From the NCBI GenBank assembly GCA_003241055.1, contig QFOD01000011.1, positions 1-64,000 of the forward strand: DNA of 64,000 nt. Reading direction: 5' to 3'. The position numbers and the translations under genes were made by a program. This document shows positions 1 through 6,829 of the stretch, piece by piece (positions within the stretch are counted from its first letter, which is position 1; each line of letters starts with the position of its first letter). The notes beneath the pieces are model-generated. The model made no database searches. It had not been told where the DNA came from and worked only from the letters and a program-made list of their open reading frames with translations. The DNA comes from Roseateles depolymerans. GTDB taxonomy: Bacteria; Pseudomonadota; Gammaproteobacteria; Burkholderiales; Burkholderiaceae_C.

Positions 1-140
1 CGTGACCGTCTCCGCTAGACTCTGACAGCGCAACGCCTCACGCCACGCAACCGGTCACGATGGACCAGAATGGGCGGTCACGATCACAGGAATACGCACA
101 AGATCACCGCGTGCCTCACGATTGATGAGGGTGGTCAGCC

Positions 141-336
141 CTACAAGCTCCCGTATGTGGGTAACGCTGAAAACGTGGTGACGGTGGAGGGGCGGTAGGT
201 TGTCACGTCGAAGAACTCCATGCGGCCGCAGGAAGTCGGTAGACCGCTGTAGTGCTTGCGGACGGCCTCTTTGCCGGCAATATGCTTGGGGAAGCCATCG
301 GGTAGTACGGCATCGCCGGCCGATGAGCTCGGTCAC
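141..336 (-). pseudogene. Degraded SnoaL/NTF2-like protein fragment
   Basis: No intact gene is present, but one minus-strand frame reads DAVLPDGFPKHIAGKEAVRK, followed by HYSGLP and then RMEFFDVTTYRPSTVTTF before a stop at 141. The pattern of a GFPKHIxGKEAVRxHYxxLP segment followed by an FFDVTTY-like strand is typical of SnoaL/ketosteroid-isomerase (NTF2-fold) proteins. The ATG-ELI that would start such a protein lies in another frame just upstream, so a frameshift and a C-terminal truncation are implied. Family assignment is by pattern recognition only. Confidence 0.4.
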
Positions 337-379
337 ATGCAGAGGTGGCCAGCCGTACCGCGGAGCGCAGGGTGCTCAG

Positions 380-437
380 ATTACGGGGCGTTATGCTGAT
401 TTGCATAATTATCCTGATTCGCATAATGCCCCGTAAT
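380..437. repeat. Palindromic three-box site, possible recombination site
   Basis: Arms attacggggcgttatgc (380-396) and gcataatgccccgtaat (421-437) are inverted copies of 17 bp with one mismatch. Between them sits a third GCATAAT box. It forms a 14-bp direct repeat with one mismatch: ctgatttgcataat (396-409) and ctgattcgcataat (414-427). One inverted and two direct copies of the same box resemble a multi-site binding region for a tyrosine recombinase or another DNA-binding protein. It lies between the gene remnant and the accessory operon and is not inside a credible gene. Confidence 0.5.
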
Positions 438-540
438 GCCGCCGAGTCGACAGTGCATCGTTCCTTTCCGCCGGGGGCCATCTAAGGCTATGGCGGTCAT
501 GTCGGAACATGAAGGTGACCACACGGTGAGGTGACTCGCT

Positions 541-1008
541 TTACACCACGCGCAACCAGGGTCCGAAGGTCTCCCTTAGGCAACCGTGGCAGATGTCGAT
601 GTCCAAGCGCTTACTGTCGCCAAAGACATTGCCGCTGCCAGAGTCGAAGCTCAGCTGTAGGAGATTGGTCAATCCGTCATCAGCGCTGTACTGCGCCGCG
701 GCACCGCAGCGGTCGCATCGGAACTGAGGAACCGAGGACGTGAACCTGACGCGTTCTGCGCGCACGACTCCTCCGGACGCCAGCGGAGGCGGGTTGCTGT
801 CGACGTCTATGGAATCGGCCCAGAGCAGCCAATCCTCGTAAAACACCGCTGTGCTCCCTTCCGGTAGAAGGAGCAAGGCGCGCCGGCTGCGGGCAAAAAA
901 TTCGCAGTGGTCCTGTAAGCGTCGCGGGATGTCCGACATGAGGACGTACCTCGTTCCCAGCGGCGTCGAATGGACCGGCGTGAAGCGCCGTTCGGGAACA
1001 TCTTCCAT
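541..1008 (-). CDS. Unrecognised 155-aa protein with C-terminal zinc-ribbon motif
   Basis: This is the last gene of a four-gene minus-strand operon, 104 nt after the preceding gene. I do not recognise the family. The C-terminal third has two CxxC pairs, CDRC near residue 97 and CHGC near residue 141, spaced as in a zinc ribbon, and the protein ends GPWLRVV. The N-terminal half is hydrophilic with no signal peptide or membrane segment, so it is probably cytoplasmic. The ATG at 1008 has a GAGG 6 nt upstream. Codon choice looks coding and there are no internal stops. Metal binding is inferred from the cysteine spacing; function is unknown. Confidence 0.6.
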   Translation of the reverse strand: MEDVPERRFTPVHSTPLGTRYVLMSDIPRRLQDHCEFFARSRRALLLLPEGSTAVFYEDWLLWADSIDVDSNPPPLASGGVVRAERVRFTSSVPQFRCDRCGAAAQYSADDGLTNLLQLSFDSGSGNVFGDSKRLDIDICHGCLRETFGPWLRVV

Positions 1009-1112
1009 GTGTAGCCTCGCCTCGATCAGATGGCCTTGAAGCAGTCGAGACCGCCGCCTTTGTCACGGTCAGGAGTGTTCTGCGCTACGCACCGACGCAA
1101 CGCCGGCCAGGT

Positions 1113-1748
1113 TCATCCGTAGCCTCTTTGGACGGCTTGCGCCACCAGGTCGTTCAAGACTTCCCTCCGGCTTTGCGAGCACAAGAACTCCTCGGGAAGG
1201 CGCCCGTCGAGTTCCTTGTTCGCCCTGCGAAGCCAGGTGCTCATCCATAGCCCGGGGTCCACGGCGAGCCTCGCACCCGCGGTGTTCTGGGCCAGTTCTA
1301 TGCGACCGGTCAACGAGGCGATGAAGAGGAGCACTTCGGTCCGTTCTGCATCCAGAGATGCCCATTTGCGGATGCCAGCAGGTATAGCGTCGGCCTCGAG
1401 GTCGACCCACTTGCCCAGCGTTGCGCCGTCGACGCGCAGCCCGCGGGCCAACCTGGTCAACTGGTAGAACGGCAAGCCATCCTGAGAAGCGAGGATGATG
1501 TCGCCCGTCGTGGCGTTCGCCCAGTGTGCAAACTGCACCTCAAAAGCGCAGGTCACGGCCGCGGGATAGCCGAACTCGCCAGGCGCGGTATCAGGCGCGT
1601 CCGCTATCTGGCGGAACTCGACTGTCCTCGTGCTGCAGAGCGCGCAACGGAGGCGACGCGAGCGGGCTTCCTCGCTGAGCTCCGTGATGCCGGTTGGACC
1701 TACAACTTGATGGATAGTCCTGCAGTGAGGGCATAGAGACAGCTTCAT
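1113..1748 (-). CDS. Unrecognised 211-aa protein with N-terminal zinc-ribbon motif
   Basis: Third gene of the accessory operon. Its ATG overlaps the stop of the 253-aa gene by four bases (ATGA), so translation is probably coupled. The N-terminus has CPHC at residues 6-9 and CALC near residues 35-38, a classic zinc-ribbon spacing. The rest is a soluble alpha/beta-looking domain with no signal peptide or membrane helix and no catalytic motif I can name. The paired-CxxC layout mirrors the 155-aa protein of the same operon, where the motif is at the other end. The function is unknown; nucleic-acid or protein binding through the ribbon is only a guess. Confidence 0.65.
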   Translation of the reverse strand: MKLSLCPHCRTIHQVVGPTGITELSEEARSRRLRCALCSTRTVEFRQIADAPDTAPGEFGYPAAVTCAFEVQFAHWANATTGDIILASQDGLPFYQLTRLARGLRVDGATLGKWVDLEADAIPAGIRKWASLDAERTEVLLFIASLTGRIELAQNTAGARLAVDPGLWMSTWLRRANKELDGRLPEEFLCSQSRREVLNDLVAQAVQRGYG

Positions 1749-2506
1749 GGTGTTGGGCCCTCATAGTTGTCTGATCCGTCTGCCGCGGCTTTCTCGGGGG
1801 GCAACAACCGCGCGCGCACTACTCGAGTGGCGTACTCTCCCTCAATGTCGCACTCGACCCTCTGGCCGACTTGCAGTTCGCGCCAGTCAATCCCGGGCGT
1901 TCGTTTGCCAATGCTCACGGTCAAGTCACCAGTCGTTTCCAGACGCACAAGTTCGAACTCGGGCACCAAGGCCGCCACGATTGCAATGACGCGTTCAGGC
2001 TTGCCAGGCGGCAGCAGCGTTCGCCGCCGTTCCACAGCGGATGGGGGAGGGGTGGCCGGCAGCAATGCCGTTAGCACGGCGCTTCTTTCTCGTGCTGAGC
2101 CGGTAAGCCACTCTCGTATTTCGACCAGCGCACGGTCCTCGTCGCCGCGAGAGGGATCGCAGAGGATCGTGTTGTCTGCCAAGGACCCGTCAGGCTCGGC
2201 CCGCGAGCTCTCAAGCACGACGAAGTCAGTGACGTCGTGCTCGTGCACGTAGGTCGCAATGGGGCCGGCGAGTTCTGCGGCGCCTGCAATCTCTGTGTGT
2301 CGTGTCCCGAGCGCGGCCAGCAGGATTTCTGCGGCCACGATTGGGTACAGCGCGTCTGAGTCGCGGTTGAACACTACCTGCACGTCATGCTGAGCAGCCA
2401 GGTCGGCGCCGAGTTGGCCGATCCACTGCACAGCTTCGACGTAGGCGGAATCGCGGCTTAGAGGCGCCAGCACCGTGGCCATGGAGAGAAACAAGGCGCG
2501 CATCAC
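1745..2506 (-). CDS. Unrecognised 253-aa two-part protein, possible C-terminal OB-like domain
   Basis: Second and largest gene of the accessory operon. It starts with GTG (2506) followed by ATG, 3 nt after the stop of the 148-aa gene, and ends in the ATGA overlap with the next gene. Residues 1 to about 135 look like an alpha/beta domain with VVFNRDSDALYPIVAAEIL and a VTDFVVLESSRAE strand-turn. After a proline/arginine-rich linker, residues about 170-240 are beta-rich (LVRLETTGDLTVSIGK, then WRELQVGQRVECDIEGEY) and read like a small OB/S1- or cold-shock-like barrel. That fold is inferred from pattern only. No signal peptide is seen, and I cannot name the family. Confidence 0.65.
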   Translation of the reverse strand: MMRALFLSMATVLAPLSRDSAYVEAVQWIGQLGADLAAQHDVQVVFNRDSDALYPIVAAEILLAALGTRHTEIAGAAELAGPIATYVHEHDVTDFVVLESSRAEPDGSLADNTILCDPSRGDEDRALVEIREWLTGSARERSAVLTALLPATPPPSAVERRRTLLPPGKPERVIAIVAALVPEFELVRLETTGDLTVSIGKRTPGIDWRELQVGQRVECDIEGEYATRVVRARLLPPEKAAADGSDNYEGPTP

Positions 2507-2509
2507 CCA

Positions 2510-2956
2510 TCACCAATTGAAGTAGCGTGACCAATTGACGTGCAATACGACCTTACGCTGCACGACGTCATCGGGGTCGATGTTCTCGCCGTCGAGCAAG
2601 CACAACCCTCTTGGGCCGCCGAGGTCGTAGAGGTACACGGGCACGCCGTTGACCTTCCCGCGCAGGACGAATTGGACGTTCAGGCGTGACCATTGGTCGT
2701 TGAGGGTCGGAGGCCTCATGTAGAGCAAGCTAGCCGGCTGAGCCTTTGGCCGTTCTTTCATGTGGTCCAACAAGGTCTCAATGTCCTGCGCGCAAGCGGT
2801 CTCCATGCAGGCGTTGGGCGCCTCACCGGGGAGCAAATAGGTGAGGACCAACCAAGGCCGTTGCGTTGCTCTGCCCGCTCCATTCAGCGCTGCAAGAACT
2901 TTCGAATCGAGTCGAGTGACTTCCAGAAACGACGGTGAGCGAGCGACGAAGAGCAT
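2510..2956 (-). CDS. Unrecognised 148-aa protein, first gene of accessory operon
   Basis: First gene of the four-gene operon, about 95 nt downstream of the promoter predicted at 3059-3087. The protein is soluble and mixed alpha/beta, with VNGVPVYLYDLGGPRGLCLL near residues 108-127 and the end VNWSRYFNW. I recognise no domain. The ATG at 2956 lacks a strong Shine-Dalgarno sequence, so the true start may be a little downstream. Tight packing with the 253-aa gene (3 nt) supports a shared transcript and function. Confidence 0.55.
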   Translation of the reverse strand: MLFVARSPSFLEVTRLDSKVLAALNGAGRATQRPWLVLTYLLPGEAPNACMETACAQDIETLLDHMKERPKAQPASLLYMRPPTLNDQWSRLNVQFVLRGKVNGVPVYLYDLGGPRGLCLLDGENIDPDDVVQRKVVLHVNWSRYFNW

Positions 2957-3058
2957 TTGGCGAGCGGTTTTGAGTCTCTGCGGAGGAGCGCACGCGCTGG
3001 TACGCCCAGAGAGCGCTGTGGAGGCGTGACCGCGTGGAATGCCGTGGGAATCAGGCGG

Positions 3059-3096
3059 TGTATAGGGAACAATCCAAATACTACCAAAACGGTAGT
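3059..3096 (-). promoter_or_regulatory. Sigma70-like promoter with overlapping inverted-repeat operator
   Basis: On the minus strand, TTGGTA (3087-3082) and TATACA (3064-3059) are separated by exactly 17 bp, a good promoter for the accessory operon. The -35 lies inside a perfect inverted repeat, ACTACC (3080-3085), AAAAC, GGTAGT (3091-3096). An XRE repressor bound there would block RNA polymerase. The divergent XRE gene begins 48 bp away, so autoregulation is also plausible. Confidence 0.6.
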
Positions 3097-3144
3097 GTGT
3101 GAACTGTGCGTTTTGGACACGATCCGCCGTTTCGCGGAGCGTGC

Positions 3145-3450
3145 ATGTCGGTCATCGGGAAGAGGCTTAAGCAGGCCAGAGTTAACTCTGGGCTGTCTCA
3201 GGAGGCGCTTGGCCTCGAGGCAGGGCTTGAGGCCGAGTCCGCAAGCACTAGGATGAACCGCTACGAGGTTGGAACGCGCGCTCCGACTCTCGAGTTGATG
3301 GAGCGGGTCGCTAAAGTGCTGGGCGTCCCGGTTTCTTACTTCTATGAGACCGACAACACCATTGCGGAGCTTCTGCTGACGGTCGGGAAGCTGTCGAAGG
3401 CGGAGCGAATCAAGGTTTTGGAAGCGGCCAAGAAGGCGGTGAAGCAGTAG
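3145..3450 (+). CDS. XRE-family helix-turn-helix regulator
   Basis: A 101-aa protein beginning MSVIGKRLKQAR. Residues about 4-65 form a Cro/C1-type HTH: KRLKQARVNSGLSQEALG, a recognition-helix region ending RMNRYEVGTRAP, then TLELMERVAKVLGVPVSYFY. The C-terminal tail (KLSKAERIKVLEAAKKAVKQ) is short and basic with no sensor domain. The start at 3145 is preferred over an upstream in-frame ATG because GGAG (3136-3139) sits 5 nt before it. It is divergent from the four-gene operon, whose promoter overlaps an inverted repeat, so it is most likely that operon's repressor. The HTH family is clear; the target is inferred. Confidence 0.85.
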   Translation: MSVIGKRLKQARVNSGLSQEALGLEAGLEAESASTRMNRYEVGTRAPTLELMERVAKVLGVPVSYFYETDNTIAELLLTVGKLSKAERIKVLEAAKKAVKQ

Positions 3451-3923
3451 CTGCTCGCTGCCGATGGGCGCGCCTTGGTCGGGACGCTTCGGAGATGCCT
3501 GATCCACTCTAGGTGGCTCTTTTGCCTGGGGCCGGACTCAAGTTGGAGCTGATTTCGGGAGACCATGGAGGGCCTTCTTTGGCACGTCGCCGAGCGTGGG
3601 CTCGGTCGATGGGCGCCACCGGGCTCGGCCAGGTGCTTGCGCTGGTGGGATTTGTGTCGCACAAATGCTACGGAGGCTGCACAGGAGGGGCGGCTACCGC
3701 ACCTGAACGGGAGCGCGTGCTGGCGGGGGTGATCGGGGCATGGGGCCGGAAGGACCATTGGTTGCGCGGGCGAGGGCACACTGCTGGGGAGCGCGCCAGC
3801 CTTGCGCTGCCGGGGCGCCGGGTCTAGGTTGTCTCAACGCGGAAGGGTGTCCGTCGCCCGGCACCCCCTCTACATATATATAGAGAGGACCAGAGAAATG
3901 AGACGTCTCAATTTCGTCTTGCG
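3451..3923. other. Gene-poor stretch between XRE gene and dut remnant
   Basis: I see no convincing gene. It contains a perfect inverted repeat ATTTGTG-TCG-CACAAAT (3650-3666), a weak AT-rich hairpin around 3868-3885 (CTCTA/TAGAG around a TATATA core), and a 12-bp palindrome TGAGACGTCTCA (3899-3910) about 14 nt before the dut homology begins. These sit where an attachment site would be expected, but no second copy is available in the window for comparison. Confidence 0.5.
3650..3666. repeat. Perfect inverted repeat ATTTGTG-TCG-CACAAAT
   Basis: Two 7-bp arms separated by 3 bp in otherwise GC-rich, gene-free DNA. The geometry fits a protein-binding site or a recombinase core. Nothing in the window identifies the protein. 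Confidence 0.4.
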
Positions 3924-4127
3924 GTTGGCCTGATCGACAGCGACTACCAGGGCCAGCTGATGGTCAGCTGCTGGAATCGCGGCCAGGCCGAGTTCACCAT
4001 CCAGCCCTTCGAGCGCATCGCGCAACTGGTGATCGTGCCGGTGGTACAGGCCACGTTCCGCCGGGTGGACAGCTTCGAGGCCACGGCACGCGGTGAGGGC
4101 GGTTTCGGTTCGACTGGCAAGGCCTGA
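3924..4127 (+). pseudogene. dut: dUTPase, 3'-terminal fragment
   Basis: Sixty-seven codons read VGLIDSDYQGQLMVSCWN and so on to RGEGGFGSTGKA. This covers the last part of trimeric dUTP diphosphatase: motif III (GLIDSDYQG), motif IV (RIAQLVI) and the C-terminal glycine-rich motif V (RGEGGFGSTG) that closes over the nucleotide. The first half of the protein, with motifs I and II and a start codon, is missing, and homology stops abruptly at 3,924. dUTPase normally hydrolyses dUTP to dUMP and keeps uracil out of DNA; this piece cannot make an active trimer. A full copy presumably exists elsewhere, perhaps rebuilt at the other end of the element. Confidence 0.85.
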
Positions 4128-4147
4128 CGCCGTCCGCCGCAGGAAAA

Positions 4148-4179
4148 ACGGGCGCCCCGAGGTGACTTGGGGCGCCCGT
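4148..4179. terminator. Bidirectional intrinsic terminator
   Basis: Perfect 11-bp stem acgggcgcccc/ggggcgcccgt with a 10-nt loop, followed by TGTCTTTT on the plus strand and preceded by AAAAA (T-run for the minus strand). It separates the dut remnant from the convergent SlyD-like gene. Confidence 0.85.
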
Positions 4180-4193
4180 TGTCTTTTGGACGA

Positions 4194-4715
4194 TCAGTGC
4201 ACCGGCTCATCCGGCGGTGCGCCGGTCTGCACCATGAAGATGGGCTCGCCCACCGACCCGGCCTGGATCTCCTCCTCGGTGGCGGCGCGCACGTCCACCA
4301 GCTTCATGTGCATGCGCAGGCCGATGCCGGCCAGCGGGTGGTTGCCGTCCAGCACCACATGCTCGGGGTAGACCTCGGTGACGGTGTAGATGGCTTCCGC
4401 CGGCATGCCTTCGGTGACGGCGCCTTCGGGCAGGCCTTCGAACTGCATGCCGGGCGCCACGTCCTCGGGGAAGAGGGCGCGGGCCTCGAAGCACACCAGG
4501 CCGGAGTCGTAGTCGCCGAAGGCCTCTTCGGGCTGCAGCGCGATGTCGGCTTCGAAGCCGGCCTCTTGGCCCTCGAGCGCAGCCTCGACCTTGGCGAAGA
4601 GGTCTTCGCCGCCGAGCAGGAATTCCATGGATTCGGCCAGTTCGTCGATCAACTGGCCCTGGGCATCTTCGAGTCTCCAGCGCAGGGAGACGACACAGGG
4701 GCGGGTCACTTGCAT
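4194..4715 (-). CDS. slyD: SlyD-like FKBP-type peptidyl-prolyl isomerase
   Basis: A 173-aa cytoplasmic protein of the SlyD/FkpB type. The FKBP core is split by an insert-in-flap domain: the N-terminal strand (residues 3-30), IDELAESMEFLLGGEDLFAK, the flap insertion, and then the diagnostic return LDGNHPLAG near residue 122. These enzymes speed cis/trans proline isomerisation and hold unfolded chains. The C-terminus lacks the histidine/cysteine-rich nickel-binding tail of E. coli SlyD, so a metallochaperone role is unlikely. It is transcribed towards the terminator at 4148 and away from roxA. slyD versus fkpB (slpA) naming is uncertain. Confidence 0.88.
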   Translation of the reverse strand: MQVTRPCVVSLRWRLEDAQGQLIDELAESMEFLLGGEDLFAKVEAALEGQEAGFEADIALQPEEAFGDYDSGLVCFEARALFPEDVAPGMQFEGLPEGAVTEGMPAEAIYTVTEVYPEHVVLDGNHPLAGIGLRMHMKLVDVRAATEEEIQAGSVGEPIFMVQTGAPPDEPVH

Positions 4716-4756
4716 AGGATCAATTTTCCCACAGGCCCCCTGGGCACAATGCCGGC

Positions 4757-5872
4757 ATGCTGAAAGATCAACCGACCCCGATGTTTGCCGGCCTGAGCCC
4801 GGCCCAGTTCATGCGGCGCTACTGGCAGAAGAAGCCGCTGCTGGTGCGCCAGGCCTTTCCGGGCGTGCAGCCGCCGGCCACGCTGAAGGACCTGGCCGCG
4901 CTGGCCACGCGCGACGATGTCGAGTCGCGTCTGGTGACGGCGTTCGATGGGCAATGGAAGCTCAAGCGTGGCCCCATTGCGCGCCTGCCAGCGATGAGCA
5001 AGCCGCGCTGGACGCTGCTGGTGCAGGGCCTGGAGCAACACCTGGACCCGGCGCGCGAGATGATGGATTTGTTCCGCTTCATCCCCGATGCCCGGCTGGA
5101 CGACCTGATGCTGTCGGTGGCCAGCGATGGCGGCGGCGTCGGGCCGCATTTCGATTCCTACGATGTCTTCCTGATCCAGCTGGCCGGCAAGCGCCGCTGG
5201 CGCATCGGCGCGCAAAAGGATGCGCAGCTGGTGCCGGGTCTGCCGGTGAAGATCATTGCCAACTTCAAGCCCGAGCAGGACTATGTGCTGGAGCCGGGCG
5301 ACATGCTCTACCTGCCACCCGGCTGGGCGCATGACGGCGTGGCCGAGGGGCCGGGCTGCATGACCGGCTCGGTGGGTTTTCGCACCATGACCGGCCCGGC
5401 CATGGCGGCCGAGCTGCTGCCGCGACTCATCGACGAGCTGGATCCGCGCGCCAAGCTCTATGCCGACCCGCGCCAGGCTGCCACCGATACGCCGGGCCTG
5501 GTGCCGCCTGAGCTGCAGGCCTTTGCGCGCAAGGCGGCGGAGCTGGCGCTGAGCCAGCCGCTGGCGCTGGAGCGCGCGCTGGGCGAGACGCTGAGCGAGC
5601 TCAAGGCGCAGGTGTGGTTCGAGCCGGGCGAGCCGCTGCCCGTCGGTGCGGGGGCCATGCTCGACCGCCGCAGCCGCATGCTCTACGACGCCGCGCATGT
5701 GTTCCTGAACGGCGAGAGCTTCCGCGCTGGTGGCCGGGACGCTCGCCTGATGCGCCGACTGGCCGACCAGCGTCTGCTCAGTGCGCCCGATGTTGCGCGC
5801 CTGTCCGATGGCGCGCGCGAGCTGCTCGACCAATGGGCGGAGGACGGCTGGGTGCAGCCGATGCCGGCATGA
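4757..5872 (+). CDS. roxA: Ribosomal protein uL16 3-arginine hydroxylase (RoxA-type cupin dioxygenase)
   Basis: A 371-aa JmjC/cupin Fe(II)- and 2-oxoglutarate-dependent oxygenase matching the YcfD/RoxA family, which hydroxylates an arginine of ribosomal protein L16. The iron triad is visible as H131-F-D133 (PHFDSYDVF) and H192 (PPGWAHDG). The N-terminus (FMRRYWQKKPLLVRQAFPG) is the family signature, and a C-terminal winged-helix dimerisation region follows. Length is normal. It overlaps the next gene by ATGA, implying coupling. Confidence 0.9.
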   Translation: MLKDQPTPMFAGLSPAQFMRRYWQKKPLLVRQAFPGVQPPATLKDLAALATRDDVESRLVTAFDGQWKLKRGPIARLPAMSKPRWTLLVQGLEQHLDPAREMMDLFRFIPDARLDDLMLSVASDGGGVGPHFDSYDVFLIQLAGKRRWRIGAQKDAQLVPGLPVKIIANFKPEQDYVLEPGDMLYLPPGWAHDGVAEGPGCMTGSVGFRTMTGPAMAAELLPRLIDELDPRAKLYADPRQAATDTPGLVPPELQAFARKAAELALSQPLALERALGETLSELKAQVWFEPGEPLPVGAGAMLDRRSRMLYDAAHVFLNGESFRAGGRDARLMRRLADQRLLSAPDVARLSDGARELLDQWAEDGWVQPMPA

Positions 5873-6363
5873 CGCCCGGGGCTTTCAGCGGTCAGCGCGA
5901 GGCGCAGGAGGCCATGCGGGAGGCGCTGCTGACGGCCCTGGCGGGCGAGGCACGGCTGCTGCAGGTCTGGGATGTCGAGCCGGCGCAGTGGCCCTGGTCG
6001 GACGCCGGATTGCTGGAGGCCCTGTCCCGCTGGGCACGGCCGGGGCGGCGGCTGCAATTGCTGGCGCCGCAGTACGACGAACTGGCGCGGCAGCACCCGC
6101 GCTTCGTGCGCTGGCGTCGCGACTATGCGCATTGCGTGCAGGCGCGGGCGGTGGATGAGGGCTTCAGCCTGCAGGGCGCACCGCTGGCGCTGCTGTTGGC
6201 GCAACTGCCCGAGAGCTGCCTGACCCTGCGGCTGTTCGACCGGCGTCTGTGGCGAGGCGACCTGAGCCGCGAAACCGCCGAGCATAGGCGCGCGGGCGAG
6301 TGGTTTGATGCCGCAGCGCAACACGCCGGCGACTCATTTGCCCCGACGACCTTGGGCCTGTGA
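5869..6363 (+). CDS. Conserved hypothetical protein coupled to roxA
   Basis: A 164-aa protein starting at an ATG that overlaps the roxA stop (ATGA). I do not recognise it with certainty. The segment RPGRRLQLLAPQYDELARQH followed by RFVRWRRDYAHCV resembles a phospholipase-D-like fold lacking the catalytic HKD motif, as in some uncharacterised betaproteobacterial families. There is no signal peptide. The overlap suggests co-translation with RoxA, but no functional link can be read from the sequence. Confidence 0.75.
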   Translation: MTPGAFSGQREAQEAMREALLTALAGEARLLQVWDVEPAQWPWSDAGLLEALSRWARPGRRLQLLAPQYDELARQHPRFVRWRRDYAHCVQARAVDEGFSLQGAPLALLLAQLPESCLTLRLFDRRLWRGDLSRETAEHRRAGEWFDAAAQHAGDSFAPTTLGL

Positions 6364-6385
6364 AGTTTGGCACTACGGCAAGCCC

Positions 6386-6496
6386 TATAATTAAAGGCTA
6401 GGCGAGGGAAGCGCTCGAGGTTTTCCGCGTCTTTTTGTCGGGGTCGTCGGTCGGTGTATTCCACTGGTGCACGACCCCAAAATTATGGTGTGCACC
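6386..6496 (+). promoter_or_regulatory. Candidate promoter and structured leader of the small lipoprotein gene
   Basis: TATAAT at 6386-6391 is a consensus -10, but no good -35 is seen. The roughly 120-nt leader that follows can form GGGGTCGT (6440-6447) with ACGACCCC (6471-6478), or GGTGCAC (6466-6472) with GTGCACC (6490-6496). The two stems share bases 6471-6472 and are mutually exclusive. Confidence 0.4.
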
Positions 6497-6519
6497 GTCT
6501 TAAACGTCTGAGGACAAGT

Positions 6520-6723
6520 ATGAAAAAGTCGATCCTGTTGGCTTCCCTGCTGGCCGCTGTGGCCCTGAGCGCTTGCAGCAAGAAGGCTGAAGAACCCGTG
6601 GCTGCTCCGGCTCCGGTCGCTTCCGAGCCGGCTCCCGTGGCTTCCGAGCCCGCATCTGCCGCCAGCGCTGCTGACGCTGGTGCTTCGGCTGCCGACGCTG
6701 GCGCGTCCGCCGCTTCGAAGTAA
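6520..6723 (+). CDS. Small low-complexity lipoprotein
   Basis: A 67-aa protein starting MKKSILLASLLAAVALSAC, a lipoprotein signal with lipobox LSAC cleaved before Cys19. The mature part is short and made of repeats: KKAEEP, then two APVASEP units, then two copies of an ADAGASA unit. It has no folded-domain signature; such Ala/Pro/Ser-rich tethers occur as small outer-membrane lipoproteins in Burkholderiales. The start is set by GAGGA 6 nt upstream of the ATG. A terminator follows at once, so it is probably monocistronic. Function is unknown. Confidence 0.8.
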   Translation: MKKSILLASLLAAVALSACSKKAEEPVAAPAPVASEPAPVASEPASAASAADAGASAADAGASAASK

Positions 6724-6745
6724 GCACTTCGTCCCGACGAACGAG

Positions 6746-6780
6746 GCCGTCGCTGCGCAAGCAGCGGCGGCTTTGTCGTT
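6746..6780 (+). terminator. Intrinsic terminator of the lipoprotein gene
   Basis: Stem gccgtcgctgc (6746-6756) with gcagcggcggc (6761-6771), one G-T pair, 4-nt loop, followed by tttgtcgtt. Confidence 0.75.
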
Positions 6781-6829
6781 TCTGGGGCGCCATTTTCGGG
6801 TGGCGCCTGTGAGTTGTAGTTTTCGGGCG

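Larger units (their letters stand above)
1..3923. mobile_element. Right end of an integrated element interrupting dut
   Basis: The sequence switches abruptly at about 3,923 from accessory-type DNA to the middle of a dUTPase reading frame, which then continues to its normal stop. The accessory side is less GC-rich than what follows and holds genes I do not recognise, a gene remnant, a recombination-site-like palindrome (380-437) and an XRE regulator. No integrase or transposase is visible, so the recombinase would have to lie left of the window. A deletion or rearrangement junction would give the same picture. The left boundary is outside the window. Confidence 0.5.

Noticed and set aside
200..481. 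Open frames on both strands spanning the three-box palindrome
   Set aside because: They arise across the palindrome and the gene remnant; residues do not resemble any protein and the remnant is better explained by another frame.
3513..3827. Plus-strand open frame of 104 codons near the element end
   Set aside because: Composition looks random, it lacks a ribosome binding site, and an opposing frame of similar length covers the same bases.
1..3923. Known defence systems (restriction-modification, Abi, CRISPR, toxin-antitoxin) in the accessory region
   Set aside because: No methyltransferase, nuclease, helicase, Cas or toxin motif could be seen in the four operon proteins, so none of these labels is supported.
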